A stretch of DNA of 9,591 nucleotides from Anaerolineales bacterium (lineage in GTDB: Bacteria; Chloroflexota; Anaerolineae; Promineifilales; Promineifilaceae), in NCBI GenBank assembly GCA_020432595.1, contig JAGQGA010000158.1, positions 1-9,591 of the forward strand. The letters run 5' to 3'. Position numbers and translations under genes: made by a program. The notes under the pieces are model-generated. The model had not been told where the DNA came from. It was given only the letters and a program-made list of their open reading frames with translations, and searched no databases. This document shows, piece after piece, positions 1-6,385 of this stretch (position 1 is the stretch's first letter; each line of letters begins with the position of its first letter).

Positions 1-1
1 A

Positions 2-439
2 ATGGGGTGCAACACCGCCGGAGAACTGTGGCCGGAAACGTTGGCCGAGGTGCAGGCGTGGTTTCAAAATGGAGCCAGCGAACAGGATATGCCGGCGATG
101 GCGCGGGCGATGCAAACCGTTTTGCCCGATGTGGCCTTCAAGCGCATTACCTCCCACCGCTGCATCGTCACCTACACGCCGTCGGGCTACCCCACCATTG
201 ACCATGCGCCGGGGGATGAAAACGGCCGTTTATTTGTCGCCACCGGCGGCAATGGCAGCAGTGCCCAGGGAGCCGACACGCTGGGTTTGTTGGCGGCTGG
301 TTTTATGTTTGACGGCCGCTGGCTGGACGATCTGCCCCGTGAGCCGTTTTTGGCAACCAATAAATGGGGCAAGGGGAAAGAGAACCCGTCCAAGGCACAA
401 GTTCGCGCCGCGCAGTTGGCAGCACAACAGGGAGAGTAG
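2..439 (+). CDS. FAD-dependent oxidoreductase (DAO / sarcosine-oxidase type), C-terminal part only
   Basis: This is the 3' part of a flavin amine oxidoreductase gene whose start lies left of the window. The frame is open to the left edge, and the ATG at 2 is probably an internal Met. The 145 visible residues match the C-terminal end of DAO-family enzymes such as monomeric sarcosine oxidase and N-methyltryptophan oxidase. They show an H-R-C-I-V-T-Y-T-P stretch at residues 52-60, then Y-P-T-I-D (63-67), then a glycine-rich F-V-A-T-G-G-N-G-S-S-A segment that in the family closes over the flavin. Cys54 falls where sarcosine oxidases carry the covalent-flavin cysteine, but I judged that alignment by eye. 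Family members oxidise secondary or tertiary amines, giving H2O2. The substrate here is unknown because the N-terminal Rossmann part is missing. The gene ends in TAG, 40 bp before the next + gene, and is probably co-transcribed with it. One AACGGCCGTT copy (221) encodes N-G-R. Confidence 0.72.
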   Translation: MGCNTAGELWPETLAEVQAWFQNGASEQDMPAMARAMQTVLPDVAFKRITSHRCIVTYTPSGYPTIDHAPGDENGRLFVATGGNGSSAQGADTLGLLAAGFMFDGRWLDDLPREPFLATNKWGKGKENPSKAQVRAAQLAAQQGE

Positions 440-479
440 GGCGTAACAAAAACGGCTACTCCCTCCTCCTAACAATAAT

Positions 480-935
480 ATGATGAACCGATTACAACAG
501 TTGGCTAAATTAGAAGGGCATTGGCAGGGACTTAACCAGCTTTGGTTGTCGCCCAATGACCCGGTGAGAGAGTCGGAAACGGCCGTTTCTGTTACCAACA
601 CCGGCCAGGACAACTTTGTTACCCTGGCCTACACCTGGGCCGATGCGGGCAAGCCGCAAGACGGGCTGCTGCTCATTGGGCAAGCGAATGAGGGCATTCA
701 GGCCGTTTGGGTGGATTCGTGGCACATGGGCAAGCAGATGATGCTATGTCATGGTGAGGTAACGGCCAACGGTGGCGTTTCCGTGCGCGGTAGCTATGCC
801 GCCCCACCTGACCCAGACTGGGGATGGCGGATTGATGTGGAGCCAGAGGAAAACGGCCGTTTTCGCCTGCTCATGTATAACATCACGCCCCATGGTGAGG
901 AGATGTTGGCGGTAACGGCCATTTATACCCGTTAA
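480..935 (+). CDS. DUF1579 family protein
   Basis: A complete 151-residue soluble protein with no signal peptide or membrane segment. The family signature is clear: an N-terminal L-x-x-L-E-G-H-W-x-G (about residues 8-17), V-D-S-W-H-M-G-K in the middle, G-S-Y-A-A-P-P-D-P-D-W-G-W-R-I, and a C-terminal L-A-V-T-A-I-Y-T-R. These W-rich stretches are typical of DUF1579, a small beta-barrel-like family with no established enzymatic role. Two ATG codons lie in tandem (480 and 483) and either could start it. No Shine-Dalgarno sequence precedes them; the upstream stretch is pyrimidine-rich and contains CCTCCT, the opposite of a ribosome-binding site. The gene follows the oxidoreductase by 40 bp, so an operon is likely. 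It converges on the radical SAM gene with only 20 bp between stops. It carries two AACGGCCGTT copies, at 578 (T-A-V) and 852 (N-G-R). Confidence 0.8.
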   Translation: MMNRLQQLAKLEGHWQGLNQLWLSPNDPVRESETAVSVTNTGQDNFVTLAYTWADAGKPQDGLLLIGQANEGIQAVWVDSWHMGKQMMLCHGEVTANGGVSVRGSYAAPPDPDWGWRIDVEPEENGRFRLLMYNITPHGEEMLAVTAIYTR

Positions 936-955
936 AAATCAGAATAGGCTTGGCC

Positions 956-2560
956 TTACGGCTGCACATCGCTGGACGGGTTCGCCATATCTAATCCCAG
1001 CAGCTCAGCCCCCTCAGAAATGCCCCCTTTGTGGGTCTGCTGGTTAAATTGCACCATTTTCTGCGTCATCCAGGCGATAACTGGCTTTAGCGGGGAATGG
1101 ATCAGCCGCATTTTGAGTTTGCCTTCCCAATAATGCCTAAAGTATTGGTGATGCCAGCGCCAGCGCAGCAGGGCGTAATAAGGAGCCAGTAGCCAATGCC
1201 CCTGCGAACGGCCGACAAACAAAATGTCGTTGATGTCTGACATCACCTGCGCCTCGGCATCGCTGACCCAGGGGGTGTTGCCCCGGTTCAAATCCATATC
1301 GCACCACCCTTCCTGCTGTTCGGGCGGCACATACCCCATTTCCAGTGCCTTCGGCCACAGCGGGGTGCCGGGATAGGGCATGTAAACACAGACAGAGCAG
1401 CGCACCTTCTCGCTCATTTCTGACAGGGTTTCAATGCACATAAAGGTGTCGCGTCGTTCCGCGTCGGTTTCTTCGGGCAGCCCCACAATAAAGGAGCAGT
1501 TCGCTTCAATGTGGGGGGCATATTTGACCAGATTGCCAATCCCCCACGCAATTTGCTCCGCTTTTTGATCCTTGGTCATGCGATCCAGCACTATTTGGTT
1601 AGCCGACTCGACGCCGATGTTGACCCATTGACACCCCGTTTTTACCATCCACTGCACAAATTCCGGCTTGAGCAACTGCACCCGCACCTGCCCGCTCCAG
1701 GGCAACCCCACTTTTTCCACCAACTGCTGCATCGGTTTGATGCGGCCAAACAAATAATCATCGGCATAATCAATGGCCTCAACCTGATAATTTTCTTGCA
1801 GCCAGCCGATTTGGTTGAGGATAAATTCATCGGAGTGCTGCCGCCAAGTGCGCTTCATGACGACTTCGTTGTAGCAAAAGCCGCAGCGGAAGGGGCAACC
1901 GCGTGAAATATAGACGGGAATGGCTCGCGTGTAGGGGCCGCTGGGGATGAGATAGGCCTCAACGTCTGGCAGCAAATCCCAGCGTGGGGTGTAGTCGTCA
2001 AGGTCTTGGATAAACGGCCGTTCCCGATAAAACATCGGAAAACCATCTTCCGCTCGCTTAAACGCCAGCCCCGCCACCGCCGCCCAATTTTGCGGCACAC
2101 GCCCCGCCAGCATCAGCGCCAGCTCCTGCGCCGTTTCTTCCCCTTCGTTCACCACCACAAAATCAACATATTCTTCTTTGAGAACCTCGTTGGGCATGAT
2201 GGTGGCGTGAACACCGCCCCACACCACCGGAATGCCCAGGGCGTGAACCTGCCTAGAGGCCTCAATGGTGGGGCGCAGTTGGGGGCCGGTGATGGTACTG
2301 AAGCCAACGAATAACGGCCGTTCTTCCGCCACCAACGCCACAAACGCATCTACAAACACCTCTGTCTCATGAAACAGCCGACAGCGAAACCCCATCTTCT
2401 CTAAGGCATCCGCCACATACATAATGCCAAAAGGAGGGTACATGTCCCGATGGTTGCGAAAATTGATGAGGAAAATCGTGTTGGAGGCATCGGTTGCTTG
2501 CTGCGGCAAAGAATCGGGGCGAATTTGGACATCATTCAGCGAAATTAAGGAGCCATTCAT
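956..2560 (-). CDS. B12-binding-domain radical SAM protein
   Basis: About 534 residues from the chosen start. The N-terminal third is a B12-binding-like fold: P-P-F-G-I-M-Y-V-A-D-A-L near residue 42, V-V-W-G-G-V-H-A-T-I-M-P near 112-123 and N-E-G-E-E-T near 138. The radical SAM core follows with Cys222-x3-Cys226-x2-Cys229 (C-P-F-R-C-G-F-C), which would hold the [4Fe-4S] cluster and SAM. Downstream come the usual I-G-V-E-S-A, F-I-V-G-L-P-E-E-T and Y-P-G-T-P-L motifs. The C-terminal 130 or so residues carry an extra Trp/His-rich segment. Known relatives methylate or rearrange lipids, cofactors and natural products; the substrate here cannot be inferred. A longer frame opens at GTG 2605 (549 residues), but I prefer ATG 2560 because it has a near-consensus ribosome-binding site at 8 nt. 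The gene lies 90 bp downstream of the ABC permease on the same strand and may belong to that unit. Two AACGGCCGTT copies (2013, 2313) are read in the R-P frame. Confidence 0.88.
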   Translation of the reverse strand: MNGSLISLNDVQIRPDSLPQQATDASNTIFLINFRNHRDMYPPFGIMYVADALEKMGFRCRLFHETEVFVDAFVALVAEERPLFVGFSTITGPQLRPTIEASRQVHALGIPVVWGGVHATIMPNEVLKEEYVDFVVVNEGEETAQELALMLAGRVPQNWAAVAGLAFKRAEDGFPMFYRERPFIQDLDDYTPRWDLLPDVEAYLIPSGPYTRAIPVYISRGCPFRCGFCYNEVVMKRTWRQHSDEFILNQIGWLQENYQVEAIDYADDYLFGRIKPMQQLVEKVGLPWSGQVRVQLLKPEFVQWMVKTGCQWVNIGVESANQIVLDRMTKDQKAEQIAWGIGNLVKYAPHIEANCSFIVGLPEETDAERRDTFMCIETLSEMSEKVRCSVCVYMPYPGTPLWPKALEMGYVPPEQQEGWCDMDLNRGNTPWVSDAEAQVMSDINDILFVGRSQGHWLLAPYYALLRWRWHHQYFRHYWEGKLKMRLIHSPLKPVIAWMTQKMVQFNQQTHKGGISEGAELLGLDMANPSSDVQP

Positions 2561-2568
2561 AGCTTCAA

Positions 2569-2578
2569 CCACCTTTCT
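2569..2578 (-). promoter_or_regulatory. Shine-Dalgarno site setting the radical SAM start at 2560
   Basis: Read on the minus strand the bases are AGAAAGGTGG, matching 9 of 10 positions of the perfect 16S anti-SD complement AGAAAGGAGG. The spacer to the ATG at 2560-2558 is 8 nt. The alternative GTG at 2605 has only a weak AAAGAG directly against it. This is the only strong Shine-Dalgarno I found in the window. Confidence 0.65.
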
Positions 2579-2608
2579 AACCTTCTTAGTCAATAATATA
2601 GCCACTCT

Positions 2609-2637
2609 TTAATATTGACGAAAGAAATCAACAACAA
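2609..2637 (-). promoter_or_regulatory. Weak candidate promoter upstream of the radical SAM gene
   Basis: On the minus strand TTGTTG (2637-2632), a 17-nt spacer and TATTAA (2614-2609) form a loose sigma-70-like arrangement: 3/6 at -35 and 4/6 at -10. The match is poor, but the 2561-2650 gap is much richer in A and T than its surroundings, which fits a transcription-initiation or leader region. Its presence would allow the radical SAM gene to be expressed apart from the ABC genes. Confidence 0.25.
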
Positions 2638-2650
2638 TCATCATGGGCGG

Positions 2651-3445
2651 CTAATAATGCGTTAAATCTCCCGTCTGTTTGAGGTGGCGCACGGCAACAC
2701 GCATGGCCCAGAGCGAGAGGGGGAGAAAAACGGCCGTAAATGCCAACAGCACCACCACATCCAGCCACCGTTCCGCCAAACTTTCGCCGCGCATCAGTGC
2801 CCCGCGCAGCGCCCGCAGCGCATAGGTAAACGGCAGCAGATGGGAAACTAACCGCAGCCAGGGGGGGAATAAATCAATGGGGAAAAAGACCCCGCTAAAT
2901 ACATAGGCTACCGAATTAATCAACCAGTTCATCGGGTCGCCCCGCTTATACACCACCACAAACGCCGCCGAAGCCACCCCATAGCTCAACAGGCAAACCA
3001 GGCTAATCAGCAGCACTACCCACGCCGTTGCCCAATTGGCCTGGGAAAAATCGGCTCCTACGGCCCAGCCCACGCCCAGTTGAATTAGCACCAGCAGCGT
3101 GCCTTCAATTAACGCCCAGGAGGAAGGGCCAAGCAGCGACAGCGTGACGGGGGTGGCGGTTGCCAGCAGTGGCTCAATGGTGCCGCGCAGCATTTCGTCC
3201 CGCAAGTTGGCGGAAAAAGCGTGGCTGGCAAGCTCCAAAAAGCGGGCGAACGCGCCGCCAATGATTAAAAAGGTAAAATAGGTGCCGCCTTCAATTTGGC
3301 TGCTGCCGTTGGCACGCAGCAGCCGATCCAGAAAGAAAAAGAGCAGCACCGAAATAACCGCGCCCAGATAGCGGGTAATGAAGTTGAGCTTGTAGGACCA
3401 GGCCAGCCGCAAATAATGGCTGGTGAGGATGAAGAGCTTACCCAT
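2651..3445 (-). CDS. ABC-2 type transporter permease
   Basis: About 264 residues, the normal size for an ABC-2 membrane subunit. Six hydrophobic segments are visible at roughly 22-40, 54-72, 106-128, 141-164, 176-194 and 228-250. The segment from 184 on, S-G-V-F-F-P-I-D-L-F-P-P-W-L followed by L-L-P-F-T-Y-A-L-R-A-L-R, is the characteristic ABC-2 motif between the last helices. With the ATPase it should form an exporter of a lipid, glycan or drug-like substrate. I chose ATG 3445, which lies 7 nt after the ATPase stop and suggests translational coupling. The frame stays open further upstream, but those starts (TTG 3529, ATG 3508) would overlap the ATPase gene by over 50 bp. This gene has no perfect AACGGCCGTT, only a one-mismatch copy at 2729. 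Confidence 0.88.
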   Translation of the reverse strand: MGKLFILTSHYLRLAWSYKLNFITRYLGAVISVLLFFFLDRLLRANGSSQIEGGTYFTFLIIGGAFARFLELASHAFSANLRDEMLRGTIEPLLATATPVTLSLLGPSSWALIEGTLLVLIQLGVGWAVGADFSQANWATAWVVLLISLVCLLSYGVASAAFVVVYKRGDPMNWLINSVAYVFSGVFFPIDLFPPWLRLVSHLLPFTYALRALRGALMRGESLAERWLDVVVLLAFTAVFLPLSLWAMRVAVRHLKQTGDLTHY

Positions 3446-3452
3446 GCCTCTC

Positions 3453-4424
3453 TCAATTAGCCGATGGCTGGCTAAAGTGCGCCACAATGCGGCGCAGCGA
3501 TTCGTCATCAACGCGACGGTAGGTTTCAATACGGCCGTTTACCGCCGCCACCCCCTGCATCACCGCCAGCCAGTTGGCCTCATCGGTCAGCGTCAGATCA
3601 AACGCCGTTGTGGCAACGCCGGCCGAAACCTTTGCCACCGCCTCAATGCTGGGGCTGGCCTGCCATTGCGCCACCATCGCCGCCACATCCCCAGCCACCA
3701 CCACCCGATAGACAGCCCGGCGCGGCAGCAAGGTGCCTAGTTCGGCTGGGGTTCCCACCACCCGAAGCTGGCCGTCGGTCAAAATAACCACTCGGTCGCA
3801 AAAGTTGTCCATTTCATATAGCTCGTGGCTGATAAACACAACCGTCTTTTTTTGCCGCCCCACCAGTTCGGTTTTGATTAGCTCCTTGACAAAATCGCTG
3901 GTCTGCACGTCCATGCTCTTGGTCGGTTCATCCAGCAGCAGCACGGCGGGATCGTGGATGAGCGCCCGCGCCATGTTGAGCCGCTGCATTTGCCCGGTGG
4001 AAAAGGATTGGACGGGGGCGTGGGTTTTGTGCGCCAGCCCAAACAAATCAAGCACGCTTTGGATGTGGTGGGGGATGGCCGAGCGGGGCATGTTTTGCAT
4101 GGCGGCGTAAAATTGGAGGTTTTGGCTGGCGGTTAAACGGCCGTAAAACGACCGCTCATCAGCCGTCACCAGCCCAATCGAGGCCCGCACCTGCATCTCT
4201 TGCCGCACCACATCATAGCCATTGACAACGGCCGTTCCTCGGCTGGGAGCCAGCAAGGTCGCCAGCATCCGCACAATGGTGCTTTTGCCCGCCCCATTGG
4301 GGCCAAACAGCCCAAACAGTTCCCCCGCCTGCACTTCCAACGACACGTCGCGCACTGCCTCGACCTGTCGGCCGGCGCTGCCATACGTTTTGCCCAAATT
4401 TTTGAGCGCGATCATTGGGTTCAT
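3453..4424 (-). CDS. ABC transporter ATP-binding protein
   Basis: About 323 residues from ATG 4424. Walker A G-P-N-G-A-G-K-S-T is at 41-49, the signature loop is F-S-T-G-Q-M-Q-R-L (about 141-149), Walker B is L-L-L-D-E-P with Asp165/Glu166, and the switch His is at 200 (F-I-S-H-E-L). The signature departs from the usual L-S-G-G-Q. Where most members have the Q-loop Gln there is G-L-V-T-A-D-E-R-S-F, and the D-loop is S-M-D-V rather than G-L-D-P. About 90 further residues after the nucleotide-binding domain probably form the small C-terminal domain common in exporters. The partner permease follows 7 nt downstream. No Shine-Dalgarno precedes 4424; a -10 box lies so close that the mRNA would have a leader of only 3-5 nt. 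ATG 4415 is an alternative start, and the frame also opens at 4511, but that start lies upstream of the promoter. One AACGGCCGTT copy is at 4227 (T-A-V). Confidence 0.92.
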   Translation of the reverse strand: MNPMIALKNLGKTYGSAGRQVEAVRDVSLEVQAGELFGLFGPNGAGKSTIVRMLATLLAPSRGTAVVNGYDVVRQEMQVRASIGLVTADERSFYGRLTASQNLQFYAAMQNMPRSAIPHHIQSVLDLFGLAHKTHAPVQSFSTGQMQRLNMARALIHDPAVLLLDEPTKSMDVQTSDFVKELIKTELVGRQKKTVVFISHELYEMDNFCDRVVILTDGQLRVVGTPAELGTLLPRRAVYRVVVAGDVAAMVAQWQASPSIEAVAKVSAGVATTAFDLTLTDEANWLAVMQGVAAVNGRIETYRRVDDESLRRIVAHFSQPSAN

Positions 4425-4443
4425 AGTCAAGAATGAGTATAAT
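4415..4443 (+). promoter_or_regulatory. Candidate sigma-70-type promoter of the glycan operon
   Basis: TTGGGT (4415-4420), a 17-bp spacer and a perfect TATAAT (4438-4443). Transcription would begin near 4450, downstream of the ATG at 4433 and right at an in-frame GTG at 4451. If used, the first gene would be leaderless or nearly so. The -10 overlaps the -10 of the opposite promoter. Confidence 0.5.
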
Positions 4444-6379
4444 CTCGTTCGTGAACAAGGCCAAACAAACGGCAACAACCCCTCAGCTATTTCATCCCGA
4501 CTATGTGGCACGCCTCATTGTGAGCCTCTTCATCTTTTTCCTAACGCGCTACGCTGTTACCTACGGAGCCGGTTCTGACCCACGCTATACGCTCATCGTT
4601 GCTCAATCTATTTTGGACAATGGCACTGTGCAGCTTAACGGCTACCAGGACAAGGAAATTTGGGGCGCACCGGCTGATTTTGACGGCAATATCAATATTC
4701 TCAAGGTAAACGGCCGTTATTACAACTACTTCCCCGTCGGCCCCTCCCTGCTCAGTCTCCCCTTTGTCATCCTCACCAAGACCGTGGGCTGGGACATGCT
4801 GCAGGCGCAGGACAACATCAACGCCCAGCGGCTGCTCGCCTCGTTTTCGGCCATCGCCGTGTTTTGGATTCTCTACCACATCAGCCGCGTCTATTTGCCG
4901 CACCGGGACAGCCTGCTGCTAACGGCCGTTTCCCTCTTTGGCACCACCCTCATCAGCACCCTTGGCGTGGCCTGGTGGAGCATCAACCTCAGCGTCATTT
5001 TTATCAGCCTTGCCCTGCTCCTGCTGGTGCGCTACGATAGCGGCCAAGCGATCTCAGTGCAACCGTGGCTACTGGGCAGCCTGCTATTCTTGGCCTATTT
5101 CACCCGCGCCGCTGCCGCTGCCTTTATTGCCCCCGCGCTGCTTTATTTGGCCTGGAAAGATTGGCGACAAATGGCAAAAACGGCCGTTATCGCCGCCACC
5201 CTCCTCGCCCTTTTTCTTCTCTGGTCCCAGCGCGAATTTGGCACCTGGCTCCCCATTTACTACAGCGCCGTGCGGCTGCAAATTGCCCGCCCCCCCATCT
5301 GGCTGGCGCTACTAGGGCATCTGTTTAGCTCAGCACGCGGACTGTTTGTTTTTAGCCCCTTCTTTCTGCTGCTCATCCCCGGCCTGTGGCTGCTGCGAAG
5401 GCAAGCGCGGCCGCCGCTGCTGTGGCTGTGCCTCGCTTGGCTGGCCCTCCATCTGTACGTCTCCTCACGCGGCACCAACTGGTGGGGCGGTGACTCCTTT
5501 GGCCCGCGTATTCTCACCGAACTGGTGCTGCCGCTCACGCTTTTGCTGGTTTGGGCATGGCGCGAAGGGCGAACGTTGCTGTCTCCGCGCCAGCAACGAG
5601 GGTGGCTGGGGCTATATGGGCTGCTGGGTTTAACGGCCGTTTTTATCCACAGCTACCAAGGACTCTACAACTACAGCACCATCCTCTGGAACGAAGTCAC
5701 ACAGGAATACCCCGTGCCGCCGTTCACCCCCCGGCATGGCGACCTGTTTAACTGGCGTTATCCCCAAGTTTTGGCAAGCAACGCCATGCTCTGCGCGGTG
5801 GATCGGGAGCGAGCAGCCGCTATTTTGGCGCAGCAATCCCCGCTTGCCCCCTACGAATGGGGTTCGCCCTTGCCGTTTGACTCTGCTGCAACCAGCTACG
5901 CCCTGCTGGCGGCGCAGCGCGACCAGCCCACCGCCACGTTGCAACTGCCCGCCCTGTTTGTCGGCTGGGAGCCGGTGGACAATGACCGAGCGCCGTATCG
6001 CACCACGCAATGTGACCAAATCGCGGTTTATCTGCGGCTAACGGCCGTTCCCACCACCCCCACCACCCTCCTCATCCGCGCCTCGGCCTTTGGCAGCCAG
6101 CGGGCTGTTGTCGCGCTTAATGGGCAGCCGGTGGGGGAAATGCACTTTACCCAACAGCCCAAATTGGCGGCAGAAACGGCCGTTTTGCCCCTCGCCTCCG
6201 CGCTCCTTCGCCCCAACGCCGTCAACAAGCTATCCATCAGCCTGCCCGATGCCCACCGCGCCAAAGTAAACGACCCCACCCGACTGTCGCTGGCAATTGC
6301 CGACATGAGTATTTGCCCCGTTGATGTTGCCGCAACCAGCACAGACACGTATAACTGTCCCAGCATCAGCAATGAGTAA
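4433..6379 (+). CDS. Multi-pass membrane protein, GT-C glycosyltransferase-like
   Basis: Up to 648 residues. I count about 11 hydrophobic segments between residues 27 and 405, starting at 27-44 and ending at 389-405. After these comes a C-terminal region of about 240 residues with no clear helix; its last part looks beta-rich. The first extracytoplasmic loop has G-S-D-P-R-Y-T (47-53), which fits the acidic residue that GT-C enzymes carry after the first helix. A N-W-W-G-G-D-S-F-G-P-R stretch (349-359) resembles the W-W-G-G-x-x-x-G-P-R motif of membrane sugar transferases. Such enzymes take sugars from polyprenyl-phosphate donors outside the membrane; the acceptor is unknown. The start is uncertain: ATG 4433 lacks a ribosome-binding site and lies upstream of the predicted transcript start, so GTG 4451 is possible. 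It is the first gene of a packed + unit, with the next start 6 nt after its stop. It holds six AACGGCCGTT copies, the most of any gene here. Confidence 0.75.
   Translation: MSIISFVNKAKQTATTPQLFHPDYVARLIVSLFIFFLTRYAVTYGAGSDPRYTLIVAQSILDNGTVQLNGYQDKEIWGAPADFDGNINILKVNGRYYNYFPVGPSLLSLPFVILTKTVGWDMLQAQDNINAQRLLASFSAIAVFWILYHISRVYLPHRDSLLLTAVSLFGTTLISTLGVAWWSINLSVIFISLALLLLVRYDSGQAISVQPWLLGSLLFLAYFTRAAAAAFIAPALLYLAWKDWRQMAKTAVIAATLLALFLLWSQREFGTWLPIYYSAVRLQIARPPIWLALLGHLFSSARGLFVFSPFFLLLIPGLWLLRRQARPPLLWLCLAWLALHLYVSSRGTNWWGGDSFGPRILTELVLPLTLLLVWAWREGRTLLSPRQQRGWLGLYGLLGLTAVFIHSYQGLYNYSTILWNEVTQEYPVPPFTPRHGDLFNWRYPQVLASNAMLCAVDRERAAAILAQQSPLAPYEWGSPLPFDSAATSYALLAAQRDQPTATLQLPALFVGWEPVDNDRAPYRTTQCDQIAVYLRLTAVPTTPTTLLIRASAFGSQRAVVALNGQPVGEMHFTQQPKLAAETAVLPLASALLRPNAVNKLSISLPDAHRAKVNDPTRLSLAIADMSICPVDVAATSTDTYNCPSISNE
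4436..4464 (-). promoter_or_regulatory. Candidate sigma-70-type promoter of the ABC / radical SAM unit
   Basis: Read on the minus strand: TTGGCC (4464-4459, 4/6), a 17-bp spacer and TATACT (4441-4436, 5/6). The predicted start of transcription is near 4428-4427, three or four bases before the ATPase ATG at 4424. No Shine-Dalgarno is present, which agrees with leaderless initiation. It shares four bases of -10 sequence with the + promoter. Confidence 0.5.
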
Positions 6380-6385
6380 CTGCCT

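Noticed and set aside
430..463. Imperfect hairpin after the oxidoreductase stop (GTAG/CTAC plus GGGA/TCCC with a 2-nt bulge and 16-nt loop)
   Set aside because: Weak, bulged stem with a long loop and no following T-run, and it sits between two genes that look co-transcribed; not supported as a terminator.
946..956. AGGC-TTG-GCCT mini-hairpin between the convergent stops
   Set aside because: Only a 4-bp stem and no T-run; too small to call a bidirectional terminator.
2603..2605. GTG start giving a 549-residue radical SAM protein
   Set aside because: Ribosome-binding evidence is far better for the ATG at 2560; the extra 15 residues look like translated leader.
2561..2650. A RiPP precursor peptide gene for the radical SAM enzyme
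   Set aside because: No short open frame with a ribosome site and a leader/core pattern is visible here or in any other gap; the other gaps are under 50 bp.
3446..3529. Longer N-terminus for the ABC-2 permease (TTG 3529 or ATG 3508)
   Set aside because: It would overlap the ATPase gene by over 50 bp, and those residues do not resemble a permease N-terminus.
4541..4903. Long open frames antisense to the major genes (for example here, 5630-6019 and 6028-6531)
   Set aside because: They are shadows of GC-rich coding DNA with low-complexity or Arg/Pro/Gly-rich translations and no recognisable domain.
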